64,000 nt of DNA from Pseudoalteromonas piratica (GTDB taxonomy: Bacteria > Pseudomonadota > Gammaproteobacteria > Enterobacterales > Alteromonadaceae), in the NCBI RefSeq assembly GCF_000788395.1, contig NZ_CP009888.1:1818001-1882000 (forward strand). The letters run 5' to 3'. Shown piece after piece: positions 10,277 through 17,075 of this stretch. The notes beneath the pieces were generated by a model. The model searched no databases and was not told the origin of the DNA. It saw only the letters and a program-made list of their open reading frames with translations. Made by a program: the position numbers and the translations under genes. Position 1 is the stretch's first letter. Every line of letters begins with the position of its first letter.

Positions 10277-10848
10277 GCTGCCACCTTATCACTAAATTTA
10301 TTAACTTCATTTCCCCAGCTCGACCAACCTGGCGAGCTTTCGCGGGCAAATAGCTCAATTTTATTAACGTTACCAGCTAAGTTATCGCACCTCTTTCGAA
10401 ACTCATCAGGTTTGCGGCTGTGCTCTCTTACTGGATATGAGCCAACAGCCCGTACACTTCTTGAAGCAATTTGCGGCTTACCCTTAATTGCAATTAATGC
10501 TGACTCGCTGCCAGCGCGTGTATAAAACCCCATACCAAAGAACGGTTTGAATTTTTTGGTTAACTTATTCCACACAAAACCATTCATATTTTTTAGTTCG
10601 AAGCCCCACGCTTTAACAACCTCTAATGCTTCAGATGGCATCGAATTAACCCACCACATAACAAGTATGCAATTATCTGCCGCGATATCAGCCACGGGCA
10701 TAGCTTTAATATCTTCAATACCCATTACTGATTTATATTGATGCTCAGCACCTGAAGTCATTGAGCCGCCGGTTTTTTTGTTGCTAAACTGCCACGCTGG
10801 ATCTGCATAAATAAGGTTGAACTTCTGACCTTTAAACTCATCAAACAC
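10273..10848 (-). CDS. MT-A70 family adenine-N6 methyltransferase
   Basis: A 191-residue SAM-dependent methylase predicted to methylate adenine in DNA. The catalytic tetrapeptide reads DPAW (family DPPW) in YADPAWQF, followed by YKSVMGIEDI and ILVMWW; C-terminal GSYPVREHSRKPDEF is typical of phage MT-A70 proteins. It probably shields phage DNA from restriction. No cognate nuclease is adjacent. It overlaps both rdgC and xis, so it belongs to the leftward operon. Confidence 0.9.
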   Translation of the reverse strand: MFDEFKGQKFNLIYADPAWQFSNKKTGGSMTSGAEHQYKSVMGIEDIKAMPVADIAADNCILVMWWVNSMPSEALEVVKAWGFELKNMNGFVWNKLTKKFKPFFGMGFYTRAGSESALIAIKGKPQIASRSVRAVGSYPVREHSRKPDEFRKRCDNLAGNVNKIELFARESSPGWSSWGNEVNKFSDKVAA

Positions 10849-11749
10849 TTTCAGGCTCTCCCAATGAAGCGGTTAATTGCTCTAAAAGTAGAATGAGCTC
10901 TGACGTTACCAAAATAAAATCAGCATCAAGCTTTTGTGCCATATCTTCTTTTGGAATGTCAGCGTTTTCTTCTTTTAACAGTTCTGCGTACGCTAGGCGT
11001 TTAATTGAACCATCTTCTTGCAGGGTGAAGCTGATACGTTCTTGCCAATCAAGTGATAATTTGGTAACTGCTTTGCCATTGTGTAAATGGGTTTGAATTT
11101 CATCAGCGGTTAAATCAAGCTGTTTTAATACGACTTTTGCGCCTTTTTCTTCTGGCTCAACTAGTTCAGCGTCATACCCAATAGAAAATTGAGCTGGCGC
11201 TTGGTTTGTGCTTAACCATTTAGTTAAGAATAGGCCTATGTCATGATTTACAAACGCGGGTACTACTGGCAGCGAACCGAGTGATTTGCGAAGTAGGGCA
11301 AGTAGTTCTTCTGCTTTATTAAAGCTTATGGTGTTTACTACTAACCAGCCTTTTGCCATATCAATAAAGGCAAATGTAAATGATGGTTTGGTGAACGCCT
11401 GCGGTAGTAAAGAATGAATGAGATTTTCTTTTAACTCGTCTTTTTCTTTTTTCTTAACAGGACGGTGTTCCGTTGATTCGATTTCGTCAATTTTTGCAGC
11501 TAGCAAGTCATTGATCACGGTTGGCGGTAATACTTTTTCTTCGCGCTTTGCGCAGACTAGTATTTTATCCGCTGAAAAGTGTGAAAGGGCGTTGCCGAAC
11601 TTGCCAAGCGCGTTAGACCAGCCAAAGGTGCTTAGGTCTTGCGCTGCGCATTGGCGAAATTTATCTTGCGCAAGCGCTTGTTCAAATTTTTCTTGGTCAA
11701 ACTGTGTATCTTGTTTGAAGCGATATGCAATTAGGTTGTTGAACCACAT
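10841..11749 (-). CDS. rdgC: RdgC-like recombination-associated protein
   Basis: RdgC is a ring-shaped, sequence-independent DNA-binding protein that limits RecA access to DNA. This 302-residue copy follows E. coli RdgC along its length: MWFNNLIAYRF, then CAKREEKVLPPTVIND, the near-invariant LLALLRKSLGSLPVVP, and LDWQERISFTL. The start at 11749 follows GGA at good spacing; the frame extends 13 codons upstream without support. It overlaps the methylase gene and lies in an operon with ssb. Confidence 0.92.
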   Translation of the reverse strand: MWFNNLIAYRFKQDTQFDQEKFEQALAQDKFRQCAAQDLSTFGWSNALGKFGNALSHFSADKILVCAKREEKVLPPTVINDLLAAKIDEIESTEHRPVKKKEKDELKENLIHSLLPQAFTKPSFTFAFIDMAKGWLVVNTISFNKAEELLALLRKSLGSLPVVPAFVNHDIGLFLTKWLSTNQAPAQFSIGYDAELVEPEEKGAKVVLKQLDLTADEIQTHLHNGKAVTKLSLDWQERISFTLQEDGSIKRLAYAELLKEENADIPKEDMAQKLDADFILVTSELILLLEQLTASLGEPESV

Positions 11750-11836
11750 AGATATTTCCTTATTTAGTTGAATGGAACCCAGTCCCACATAGGTTTCTTT
11801 GTTGCTTTGCTGATTACCACGTTGCCTTTGGCATCT

Positions 11837-12106
11837 TTACGTTCGACCTTTTTTACACCTCTTAGGCCGCGATATCCCCCCCGATTTTTGTGCAAGCCCG
11901 ATATATTCGGGTATTGAGTCAGGTGATGCTAATTCACCACTTACAAGCTGTGGCTTCGCTTTCTTAAAAATTTCATTCGTAATCGCATCTAGTTTTTGCT
12001 TGTATTCTTCAGGGGATTTAGGTGCATCATCACCTCTTAATCGCATGATTTCTTTCTCAGCTTTCTTTTTACAATGACTCAAACACACACCTTGAACAGC
12101 AAACAT
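11837..12106 (-). CDS. Small phage protein, probably frameshifted at a G7 run
   Basis: As read, this ORF gives 89 residues (MFAVQGVCLSHCKKKAEKEI...). Its start has a strong AAGGAG overlapping the ssb stop. The last 12 residues, after a run of seven G (plus-strand C 11876-11882), are Arg/Lys-rich and unconvincing. With six G the frame continues as YRGLRGVKKVERKDAKGN and on to a stop at 11764, giving 113 residues and ending 15 bases before rdgC. No function is recognised. It could be a lesion, an assembly error or a phase-variable tract. Confidence 0.65.
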   Translation of the reverse strand: MFAVQGVCLSHCKKKAEKEIMRLRGDDAPKSPEEYKQKLDAITNEIFKKAKPQLVSGELASPDSIPEYIGLAQKSGGISRPKRCKKGRT

Positions 12107-12116
12107 AGCTATCTCC

Positions 12117-12716
12117 TTATATGCATAAAAGTAAATTAGGGTACTGCAGGCCAATAGGCGCAAATGGGATATCGTCATCAAAATCCATTGGTGGCTCCAT
12201 TGGGTGTGATGGGCCACCTTGATACGCGCTGTGGCTGGCGCTTTGTAATGCTGGCGCTGATTTGCTTGGTTGTTGATTAAAGCCTGATCCGGCTTGCTGC
12301 GGTGCAAAACCTGACTGTTGATTTTGTTGACCTTGAAAACCACCTACACTATTTGTTGCGTTTTCACTGCGACCGCCTAGCATTTGCATTTGACCGGTGA
12401 AGCCATCAACTACTATTTCTGTGGTGTATTTGTCTTGGCCTTGTTGATCCTGCCATTTCCGTGTTTGCAATTTACCTTCAATATAAATTTGCGAACCTTT
12501 GCGGCAGTATTCGCCAACCACTTCTGCCACCTTGCCGAAAAATACAACGCGATGCCATTCAGTTTTATCAACCATCTGGCCCGTGTTCTTATCCTTGTAG
12601 CTCTCAGATGTTGCAAGAGTAATATTTGCTACAGCATTGCCATTTGGCATATATCTAACTTCAGGATCCTGCCCCATATTTCCTACGAGGATCACTTTGT
12701 TTATCCCTCGGCTCAT
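12117..12716 (-). CDS. ssb: Single-stranded DNA-binding protein with extended C-terminus
   Basis: A 199-residue SSB. The OB fold opens [26 protein letters not shown] and includes [13 protein letters not shown] and [11 protein letters not shown], followed by a Gln/Gly-rich linker. The acidic motif DDDIPF, normally the last residues, is followed here by 14 more ([14 protein letters not shown]). The start at 12716 matches SSB homologues and overlaps the upstream stop as TAATG. It coats ssDNA during phage replication and recombination, alongside rdgC. Confidence 0.93.
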   Translation of the reverse strand: MSRGINKVILVGNMGQDPEVRYMPNGNAVANITLATSESYKDKNTGQMVDKTEWHRVVFFGKVAEVVGEYCRKGSQIYIEGKLQTRKWQDQQGQDKYTTEIVVDGFTGQMQMLGGRSENATNSVGGFQGQQNQQSGFAPQQAGSGFNQQPSKSAPALQSASHSAYQGGPSHPMEPPMDFDDDIPFAPIGLQYPNLLLCI

Positions 12717-12877
12717 TATGCCATTACTCCTATTAATGGAAGCGCACATGCTACAACTGCTAGTGCAAGATAAGAAATTAAGCGAACAGTGTATTGTAAC
12801 TGTTTTTGCTTTCTCTCTTTGTCTGCTCGGCAACTGTTACCACCTTTGTACATCATTGAATCTGTCATTGATTTCAT
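12716..12877 (-). CDS. Small single-pass membrane protein
   Basis: A 53-residue protein. The polar N-terminal half has basic KEREKQKQ-type character (residues about 16-26), and one membrane segment covers about residues 33-52 ([20 protein letters not shown]). Translation is coupled to ssb through a TAATG overlap, and GGA precedes its ATG. It is the first gene of the leftward operon. Function unknown. Confidence 0.6.
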   Translation of the reverse strand: MKSMTDSMMYKGGNSCRADKERKQKQLQYTVRLISYLALAVVACALPLIGVMA

Positions 12878-12952
12878 TTGTTTTTCCTTGGTCGGTTTTG
12901 GTTTTATCTGTTAGCGCCTAGCTGAGTTCTAGAGGTGCCTCAACAGGTCTTG

Positions 12953-12972
12953 TGATACAGATTAGTGTATCA
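12953..12972. promoter_or_regulatory. Inverted repeat in the leftward-operon control region (possible operator)
   Basis: TGATACA, six bases, then TGTATCA: a perfect 7-bp inverted repeat about 75 bases upstream of the first leftward gene. The half-site TGTATCA recurs at 14684 and 14751 in the immunity region. This suggests one phage repressor may act on both the leftward and rightward promoters. The remainder of 12878-13183 is AT-rich with no gene. Confidence 0.5.
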
Positions 12973-13113
12973 ATAGCTGTTGGTCAACCATAAAAATACA
13001 AATAAATTAAACGCGAATTGTTGTTTGTTAACAGTTTTAAAGTTGGTAAGGTTGTTAAACCTCTGTTTTAAAAGCTTTTTCTGGAAAGTTGTGAATATAA
13101 TTATTTTAATTTC

Positions 13114-13142
13114 TTGATAAAGAAAAGTGTATGGGTTCTAAT
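13114..13142 (+). promoter_or_regulatory. Sigma70-type promoter for the peptide/membrane cassette
   Basis: TTGATA and TCTAAT are separated by 17 bases, each one mismatch from consensus. They would start transcription about 35 bases before the micropeptide ATG. This gives the 13184-14043 cassette its own promoter, typical of a gene expressed from the prophage. Confidence 0.5.
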
Positions 13143-13183
13143 GTTTGTGTATTTTTACAATCAACTCAAGCAGGAGAAATGAC

Positions 13184-13249
13184 ATGAAACATAAATATTC
13201 TTACATTCCAGGTGGTGATAATGGCACTGATGAAGTTCGTAATGATTAG
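13184..13249 (+). CDS. 21-residue Gly/Asp-rich micropeptide
   Basis: A short ORF with a strong CAGGAG ribosome binding site 6-7 bases before ATG, encoding MKHKYSY followed by IPGGDNGTDEVRND. There is no signal peptide or membrane segment; the N-terminus is basic and aromatic and the C-terminus acidic. It lies 28 bases before a polytopic membrane protein gene in a cassette with its own promoter and terminator. Function unknown; a signal, modified-peptide precursor or partner of the membrane protein are possibilities only. Confidence 0.55.
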   Translation: MKHKYSYIPGGDNGTDEVRND

Positions 13250-13277
13250 CCTCTAAAACATTCTTAAGGAAGGGACA

Positions 13278-13739
13278 ATGACTCTAATAAATTACGTTAC
13301 CTATGACTTTTATACATTTCTAACCGCATTATCCGCTTTAGTTGCCTTGTTAACTAAAGACGCGCAATGGTTTTTATACTCAATGCTAGTTTGTTTGTTT
13401 ATGTTCTTAGGTTGGCAAACTCATGAATTTATTAAGTCACTAGATCCCTTTATTGCTTATCGCTATTTTTACTACTCAATCTGTGAGCTGCTTTTTTTAT
13501 TCATCTTGCTAAAGCTGTGGTCAAAAGGGTTGATAATTAATAGCCAATACTTCTTGGCTTTAGCACTATCTATATCTCTAATAATAACTTGGCTTTTGCG
13601 ATATATTGACAGGCAGTATTTTGACTTAACTTTTACCGCTGAGATATATGGCTACATCATCCCAACAATCAATGGGATGTTTGCTATAAGCTGTTCCCTA
13701 CCTGGGTTAACTAAATTACTTAAAAAATATAAGGGTTAA
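13278..13739 (+). CDS. Polytopic membrane protein of unknown function
   Basis: A 153-residue, very hydrophobic protein with about five membrane segments (roughly residues 10-27, 30-47, 60-80, 87-108 and 120-142). Aromatic-rich motifs include AYRYFYYSICELLFLF. GGAAGGG precedes the start. The gene follows the micropeptide and is separated by one base from the next ORF, so the three form a transcription unit. No family is recognised. The size and motif order loosely resemble the 54239-54832 protein in the second cassette. Confidence 0.6.
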   Translation: MTLINYVTYDFYTFLTALSALVALLTKDAQWFLYSMLVCLFMFLGWQTHEFIKSLDPFIAYRYFYYSICELLFLFILLKLWSKGLIINSQYFLALALSISLIITWLLRYIDRQYFDLTFTAEIYGYIIPTINGMFAISCSLPGLTKLLKKYKG

Positions 13740-13740
13740 T

Positions 13741-14043
13741 ATGGATATTTTATTGGCTATAACCGTTGTAATTGTTCTTGTTTCTATTTTTCATTTATTA
13801 AAGAAAAGTTATCAGCACGCCAAAAGCAAAGGGCTCTTAGGTAATAAAGTTATCGTTACTGAAGAATTCTATAATGCTGCGGAAGAGGTAGTAGATGCTG
13901 TTTTAAGATCCAAATCTAAAGAGGAATGTGATATGCGGTTACTGGATGCCGCAACCAGAATTAGAACGGAGATTAAAAAGAGACAAAACACATCAAAATT
14001 TAATGCGAAAAATTTCGCAAGTTACGTAAATTCGAATCAATAG
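13741..14043 (+). CDS. Membrane-anchored small cytoplasmic protein
   Basis: A 100-residue protein with one N-terminal membrane helix (about residues 3-20) followed by a charged helical domain (EEFYNAAEEVVDAVLRS, then TRIRTEIKKR). It begins one base after the upstream stop and is the last gene of the cassette before a terminator. No family is recognised. The layout (anchor plus soluble helices) matches the last gene of the 54013-55178 cassette. Confidence 0.55.
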   Translation: MDILLAITVVIVLVSIFHLLKKSYQHAKSKGLLGNKVIVTEEFYNAAEEVVDAVLRSKSKEECDMRLLDAATRIRTEIKKRQNTSKFNAKNFASYVNSNQ

Positions 14044-14070
14044 CCTAGAACTATCTGACTGATTTCACAA

Positions 14071-14100
14071 AAAACCCCAAGCATAAAGCTCGGGGTTTTT
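14071..14100 (+). terminator. Rho-independent terminator after the first peptide cassette
   Basis: AAAACCCC and GGGGTTTT flank a partly paired AGC-ATAAA-GCT core and precede a T-run. It closes the 13184-14043 cassette and faces the convergent regulator gene. Confidence 0.75.
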
Positions 14101-14139
14101 CATTATCAAAATAAATTAACTCAAATGAAACTAGCAATA

Positions 14140-14601
14140 TCAGTTAACATTACTGCCTTTTAGCTTTGTTAAAACATAGCCATGAGCAGCATCTGGACCA
14201 CTTTGTATATACTCATGTGCCGCTTCTTTGATTGTAGCATTAATCCAAGCCCTATCTTCAACACCTGCAAGATGACAAATGTTTAACACGCAGTCTATCG
14301 CCGTTTCAACTGCATCCATTGGGAAAGCTTCACCTTTATCTATTGGCTTTCCTTCATCATTAAATCCTAAAGGGTTAATCATGTCCCCAGGGGACACATT
14401 GAATGCTGCGGCGAATGCATCAATAGTTTTTGATTGGAAGTCTTTTCCAGCTAATACATTCGTAACAGTGTTTCCATGTAGGATATGATCACCATTATCT
14501 GCAGCAAGAGCGCAAATCTCTTTATTGTTTAACCCAGTAACTTTTTTTAACTTTTTTAAGTTCTGTACCAATGCTGTTTTAGAGTCCACTTTCAAAGCCA
14601 C
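14140..14601 (-). CDS. HTH regulator, candidate prophage repressor
   Basis: A 153-residue protein with an N-terminal Xre-like helix-turn-helix (residues about 8-70; LKKVTGLNNKEICALAADNG ... NTVTNVLAGKDF ... FNVSPGDMINP). A helical C-terminal half shows no S24 peptidase Ser/Lys motifs. It is divergent from a small Cro-like gene, the classical repressor position. The putative -35 TTGATT and -10 TATAAA for this gene (minus strand, 14655-14682) overlap a LexA-like box. It may therefore be the repressor or an SOS-controlled co-regulator. Confidence 0.75.
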   Translation of the reverse strand: MALKVDSKTALVQNLKKLKKVTGLNNKEICALAADNGDHILHGNTVTNVLAGKDFQSKTIDAFAAAFNVSPGDMINPLGFNDEGKPIDKGEAFPMDAVETAIDCVLNICHLAGVEDRAWINATIKEAAHEYIQSGPDAAHGYVLTKLKGSNVN

Positions 14602-14647
14602 AAAAATAAATTTTATAAATCATAGCAACACAATACCTACTATTGAA

Positions 14648-14663
14648 CTGTTTATTTATACAG
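14648..14663. promoter_or_regulatory. LexA-like box in the divergent immunity region
   Basis: CTGTTTATTTATACAG matches CTG-N10-CAG with an AT-rich spacer. It covers the -10 hexamer of the inferred promoter of the minus-strand regulator gene. The rest of 14602-14781 holds TGTATCA at 14684 and 14751 and a TTGACA (14721-14726) that could serve the rightward Cro-like gene. Confidence 0.6.
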
Positions 14664-14781
14664 TGAAAAATAAATTAATCAATTGTATCAATGGTTTATT
14701 TGAAATTCAGAAATATCATGTTGACAATTTAAATATAAAATACAAAATACTGTATCAGTAATAAAAATAAGTGTTTCAAAA

Positions 14782-14994
14782 ATGAATAGCATAATCGTTT
14801 CTGCAATTAAAAGAGCCATTAGAGAAAATAGAGTTGACGAATACTCTCAAGTCACTGGAGTTTCTCGCACTCGACTATATCAACTATCGAACGAAGCATC
14901 ACCTAATGTAACGGTCAAAACAGCTGAGAAAATTCTAGAAGTAGAGAAGCACCCATTACTTAACGAAATCAGAAAGTATTCAAATGCGGCCTAG
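14782..14994 (+). CDS. Small Cro-like HTH protein
   Basis: A 70-residue basic protein with a Cro/YdaS-like helix-turn-helix: EYSQVTGVSRTRLYQLSNEA, then VTVKTAEKILEVE. It is divergent from the 153-residue regulator and first in the rightward early operon that leads into replication genes. Predicted to repress the lysogeny promoter and tune early transcription; the DNA target is inferred from position. Confidence 0.75.
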   Translation: MNSIIVSAIKRAIRENRVDEYSQVTGVSRTRLYQLSNEASPNVTVKTAEKILEVEKHPLLNEIRKYSNAA

Positions 14995-15032
14995 TAGTTG
15001 CCAATGGATTGGTGACTGAAAGGAGAAAGGAA

Positions 15033-15103
15033 AGCTGCACGAAGTTCGGCAGCTAACAGATAAAACAAAGCCCGTACTTACCGACCAAAGTGATTACGGG
15101 CCT
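15033..15103 (+). promoter_or_regulatory. Two tandem RNA hairpins before the replication genes
   Basis: The first hairpin pairs AGCTGC with GCAGCT and has an inner CGA/TCG stem (15033-15054). The second pairs GCCCGTA with TACGGGC over an 18-base loop (15070-15101). Neither is followed by a T-run, so they do not look like terminators. They lie in the untranslated stretch between the Cro-like gene and the replication gene. A regulatory or antitermination role is possible. Confidence 0.4.
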
Positions 15104-15121
15104 CATCCAACGGAGATAAGT

Positions 15122-15175
15122 ATGGCATCTAGAAATTTAATTATCAACCTTTGCTGTGTAGGGGGTTCTCTATGA
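15122..15175 (+). CDS. 17-residue leader ORF overlapping the replication gene
   Basis: ATG with CGGAG upstream encodes MASRNLIINLCCVGGSL and stops in an ATGA overlap with the replication gene start at 15172. It is most likely a translational-coupling leader rather than a functional peptide. Low confidence because it is so short. Confidence 0.35.
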   Translation: MASRNLIINLCCVGGSL

Positions 15176-15999
15176 GCATGGAGCTTACTGCGAAAGCACT
15201 AGACACCGAAGTGGGTAATTCACTTCGCAAATTAATTCTAGTTAAGCTGGCTGATAATGCTAATGATCAAGGTATTGCATGGCCAAGTCATCAGCACTTG
15301 GCTGACATATGTGAAACAACTAGAAGATCTGTGATTACGCATTTAGGCAAGTTGGCAGCGATGGGCTTTATATCCATTAAGCAACGTAAAACAGCGGCTG
15401 ATAGAAATCAGAGTAATCTTTACTTCCTGCACCCGGACAAGTGGCCAAAAGTTCAGCGCACCCAAAATAAAGCTGGGTGTGAAAATTTTTCACCACTAGA
15501 GGAAGAAGCAGAAGAAAACACTAGTGAAAAACTTTCACATAGTAGTAAACCTAATTCACCTAGTAGTGATCCTAATTCACTAACGAGTAGTGATCCTATT
15601 TCACAGAGAACCAGTCACTCTTTAGAACCAATCAATGAAAATATTTGTAATTTGGGTAAAGCAGATTTTTCAGCTGAGCAAATAGTTGAACTCTTTAATC
15701 AGTTTCTTCCTTCCTTGCCAAAAGTAAAAAAATTAACAAGCACTCGTATTAGCGCTATTACCGCAAGGACCAAACAAGAATTGAAAACTCTAAATGCTTG
15801 GCGAGATTTCTTTGATGCTGTTAGCAACAGTGATTTTTTAATGGGGAAAACTTCTTCTTGGCAGGCCACATTTGATTGGATAACTAAAGAATCTAATTTT
15901 GTGAAAATTATCGAGGGTAATTACGACAATAAATCGTTTTCTGGACCGAGCAGTCAGGCTGTTGCAGATCCGAATTGGTATAAAGATTTAGGACTTTAG
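15172..15999 (+). CDS. Phage replication initiator (O-like), HTH protein
   Basis: A 275-residue protein. An N-terminal winged helix (AWPSHQHLADICETTRRSVITHLGKLAAMGFI, split over residues about 33-65) resembles the HTH_36 domain of phage replication proteins. A Ser/Asn-rich linker precedes a C-terminal helical domain of replisome-organiser type (SSWQATFDWITKESNFVKI). The repeated SSDP/NSP linker is probably where an origin would lie, as in lambda O, but clear iterons were not resolved. It is followed at once by a P-like gene. Confidence 0.8.
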   Translation: MSMELTAKALDTEVGNSLRKLILVKLADNANDQGIAWPSHQHLADICETTRRSVITHLGKLAAMGFISIKQRKTAADRNQSNLYFLHPDKWPKVQRTQNKAGCENFSPLEEEAEENTSEKLSHSSKPNSPSSDPNSLTSSDPISQRTSHSLEPINENICNLGKADFSAEQIVELFNQFLPSLPKVKKLTSTRISAITARTKQELKTLNAWRDFFDAVSNSDFLMGKTSSWQATFDWITKESNFVKIIEGNYDNKSFSGPSSQAVADPNWYKDLGL

Positions 16000-16007
16000 G
16001 GGGCGTT

Positions 16008-16667
16008 ATGCAAAGTATTCAATCAATGGTTTCAAATGGGTTGGCAATGAAACAACACAACGTTAAGCCGGTGATTCAGCAAAAATCGGTCAGCCCTGAA
16101 GTTGCGGCGTTGTTTGATCAGCTGTTTGGTGAACTTAAAGCCATTTTCCCTGCGTGGGCGGTGTCGGGCGCTGATGAGTCGCAAATAAAAAAAACGTGGT
16201 TAAAAGGCTTTTTGGATAATGGAATAACGTCTAAAGCGCAGTTAAGTCATGGTTTACGCAAGGCGCGTCAGTGGGGTAAACCGTTTTTACCGTCAATTGG
16301 TCAATTTTGCCAGTGGTGCACACCCACACCTGAAGATTTTGGTATGCCAACACATGTGCTGGCATTTCGTGAGGCTATTAGCAAAAACCGTTTCCCTGAA
16401 AATGAAGAGTTTAGCCATCCTGCGGTTTATGTGGCGATGCGCGCAACAGGTTCGTGGGCGTTTAAAAATCAAGATGCGGCTAGTGTTGAAAAATTATTTA
16501 ATCGTAACTACGACATTGCAGTTCGCAGAGTGATAAATGGTGAGGACTTAAGTTTAGAAATTCCGCTTGCCTTGCCCGAAACGGTATTTGTTAAGGCCAG
16601 TAAAGAAACAGCCGCTTCGCGCTTAGCGGAAATGCGTAAAAACTTGAAGCGAGGTAAGGCCGCATGA
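16008..16667 (+). CDS. Lambda P-like replication protein (helicase loader)
   Basis: A 219-residue protein with the lambda P family core: LFGELKAIFPAW, then KKTWLKGFLDNGIT, LRKARQWGKPFLPSIGQFC and the WC dipeptide. Such proteins recruit host DnaB helicase to the O-origin complex. It follows the O-like gene by 8 bases and overlaps the next gene by 4 (ATGA), placing it in the early operon. Confidence 0.85.
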   Translation: MQSIQSMVSNGLAMKQHNVKPVIQQKSVSPEVAALFDQLFGELKAIFPAWAVSGADESQIKKTWLKGFLDNGITSKAQLSHGLRKARQWGKPFLPSIGQFCQWCTPTPEDFGMPTHVLAFREAISKNRFPENEEFSHPAVYVAMRATGSWAFKNQDAASVEKLFNRNYDIAVRRVINGEDLSLEIPLALPETVFVKASKETAASRLAEMRKNLKRGKAA

Positions 16668-16912
16668 GTGTTGAACAAACTATGTGTAAGTCATCTTTGA
16701 ATGCAAAAACATTAGCTGTACTTAAACGTGGTGGCCGATATAGCGCGATGGACTTAGTACGTGAATTAAATGTGAGCCCGTTCACGCAAATTACTGCGCG
16801 CATTCGAGATTTAAGAAAAGCTAAGCATGGTTGCCACAATATTTTGTGTTTGCGCGATGCTGATGGTGTTTACCGTTATGAGTTAATTGGAGCGAACAAT
16901 GAAGCTGCGTGA
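16664..16912 (+). CDS. Small winged-helix protein
   Basis: An 82-residue protein with a predicted winged helix (AKTLAVLKRGGRYSAMDLVR ... TQITARIRDLRKAKHG ... YRYEL), a pattern common in small phage early proteins that may bind DNA. It overlaps the P-like gene by ATGA and the next gene by 14 bases. Function unknown. Confidence 0.6.
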   Translation: MSVEQTMCKSSLNAKTLAVLKRGGRYSAMDLVRELNVSPFTQITARIRDLRKAKHGCHNILCLRDADGVYRYELIGANNEAA

Positions 16913-17075
16913 TTTAAGTGTTGGTGAGCGTTTTATTTTAGTTAGAACAGGTCAGCACTTTGCTGTTTCTGGTAAAGAGAAGAACCAGTTAATTCCTGTC
17001 AGATTATTAAAAAACAGTAAAACCATGAGCTTTCATCCATGCGTTGCGGTTGAGGTTTTAGATGCGCGTTCGTGA
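16899..17075 (+). CDS. Small beta-rich phage protein
   Basis: 58 residues (MKLRDLSVGERFILV ... FHPCVAVEVLDARS) with a GGAG at good distance before 16899. The frame is open further upstream without support. It overlaps both neighbours, in the early operon. No function is recognised; the pattern resembles small single-barrel phage proteins. Confidence 0.5.
   Translation: MKLRDLSVGERFILVRTGQHFAVSGKEKNQLIPVRLLKNSKTMSFHPCVAVEVLDARS

Noticed and set aside
11837..12343. Long 168-residue ORF covering part of ssb on the same strand
   Set aside because: The first 79 codons lie in another frame of ssb; the proper start with AAGGAG is at 12106.
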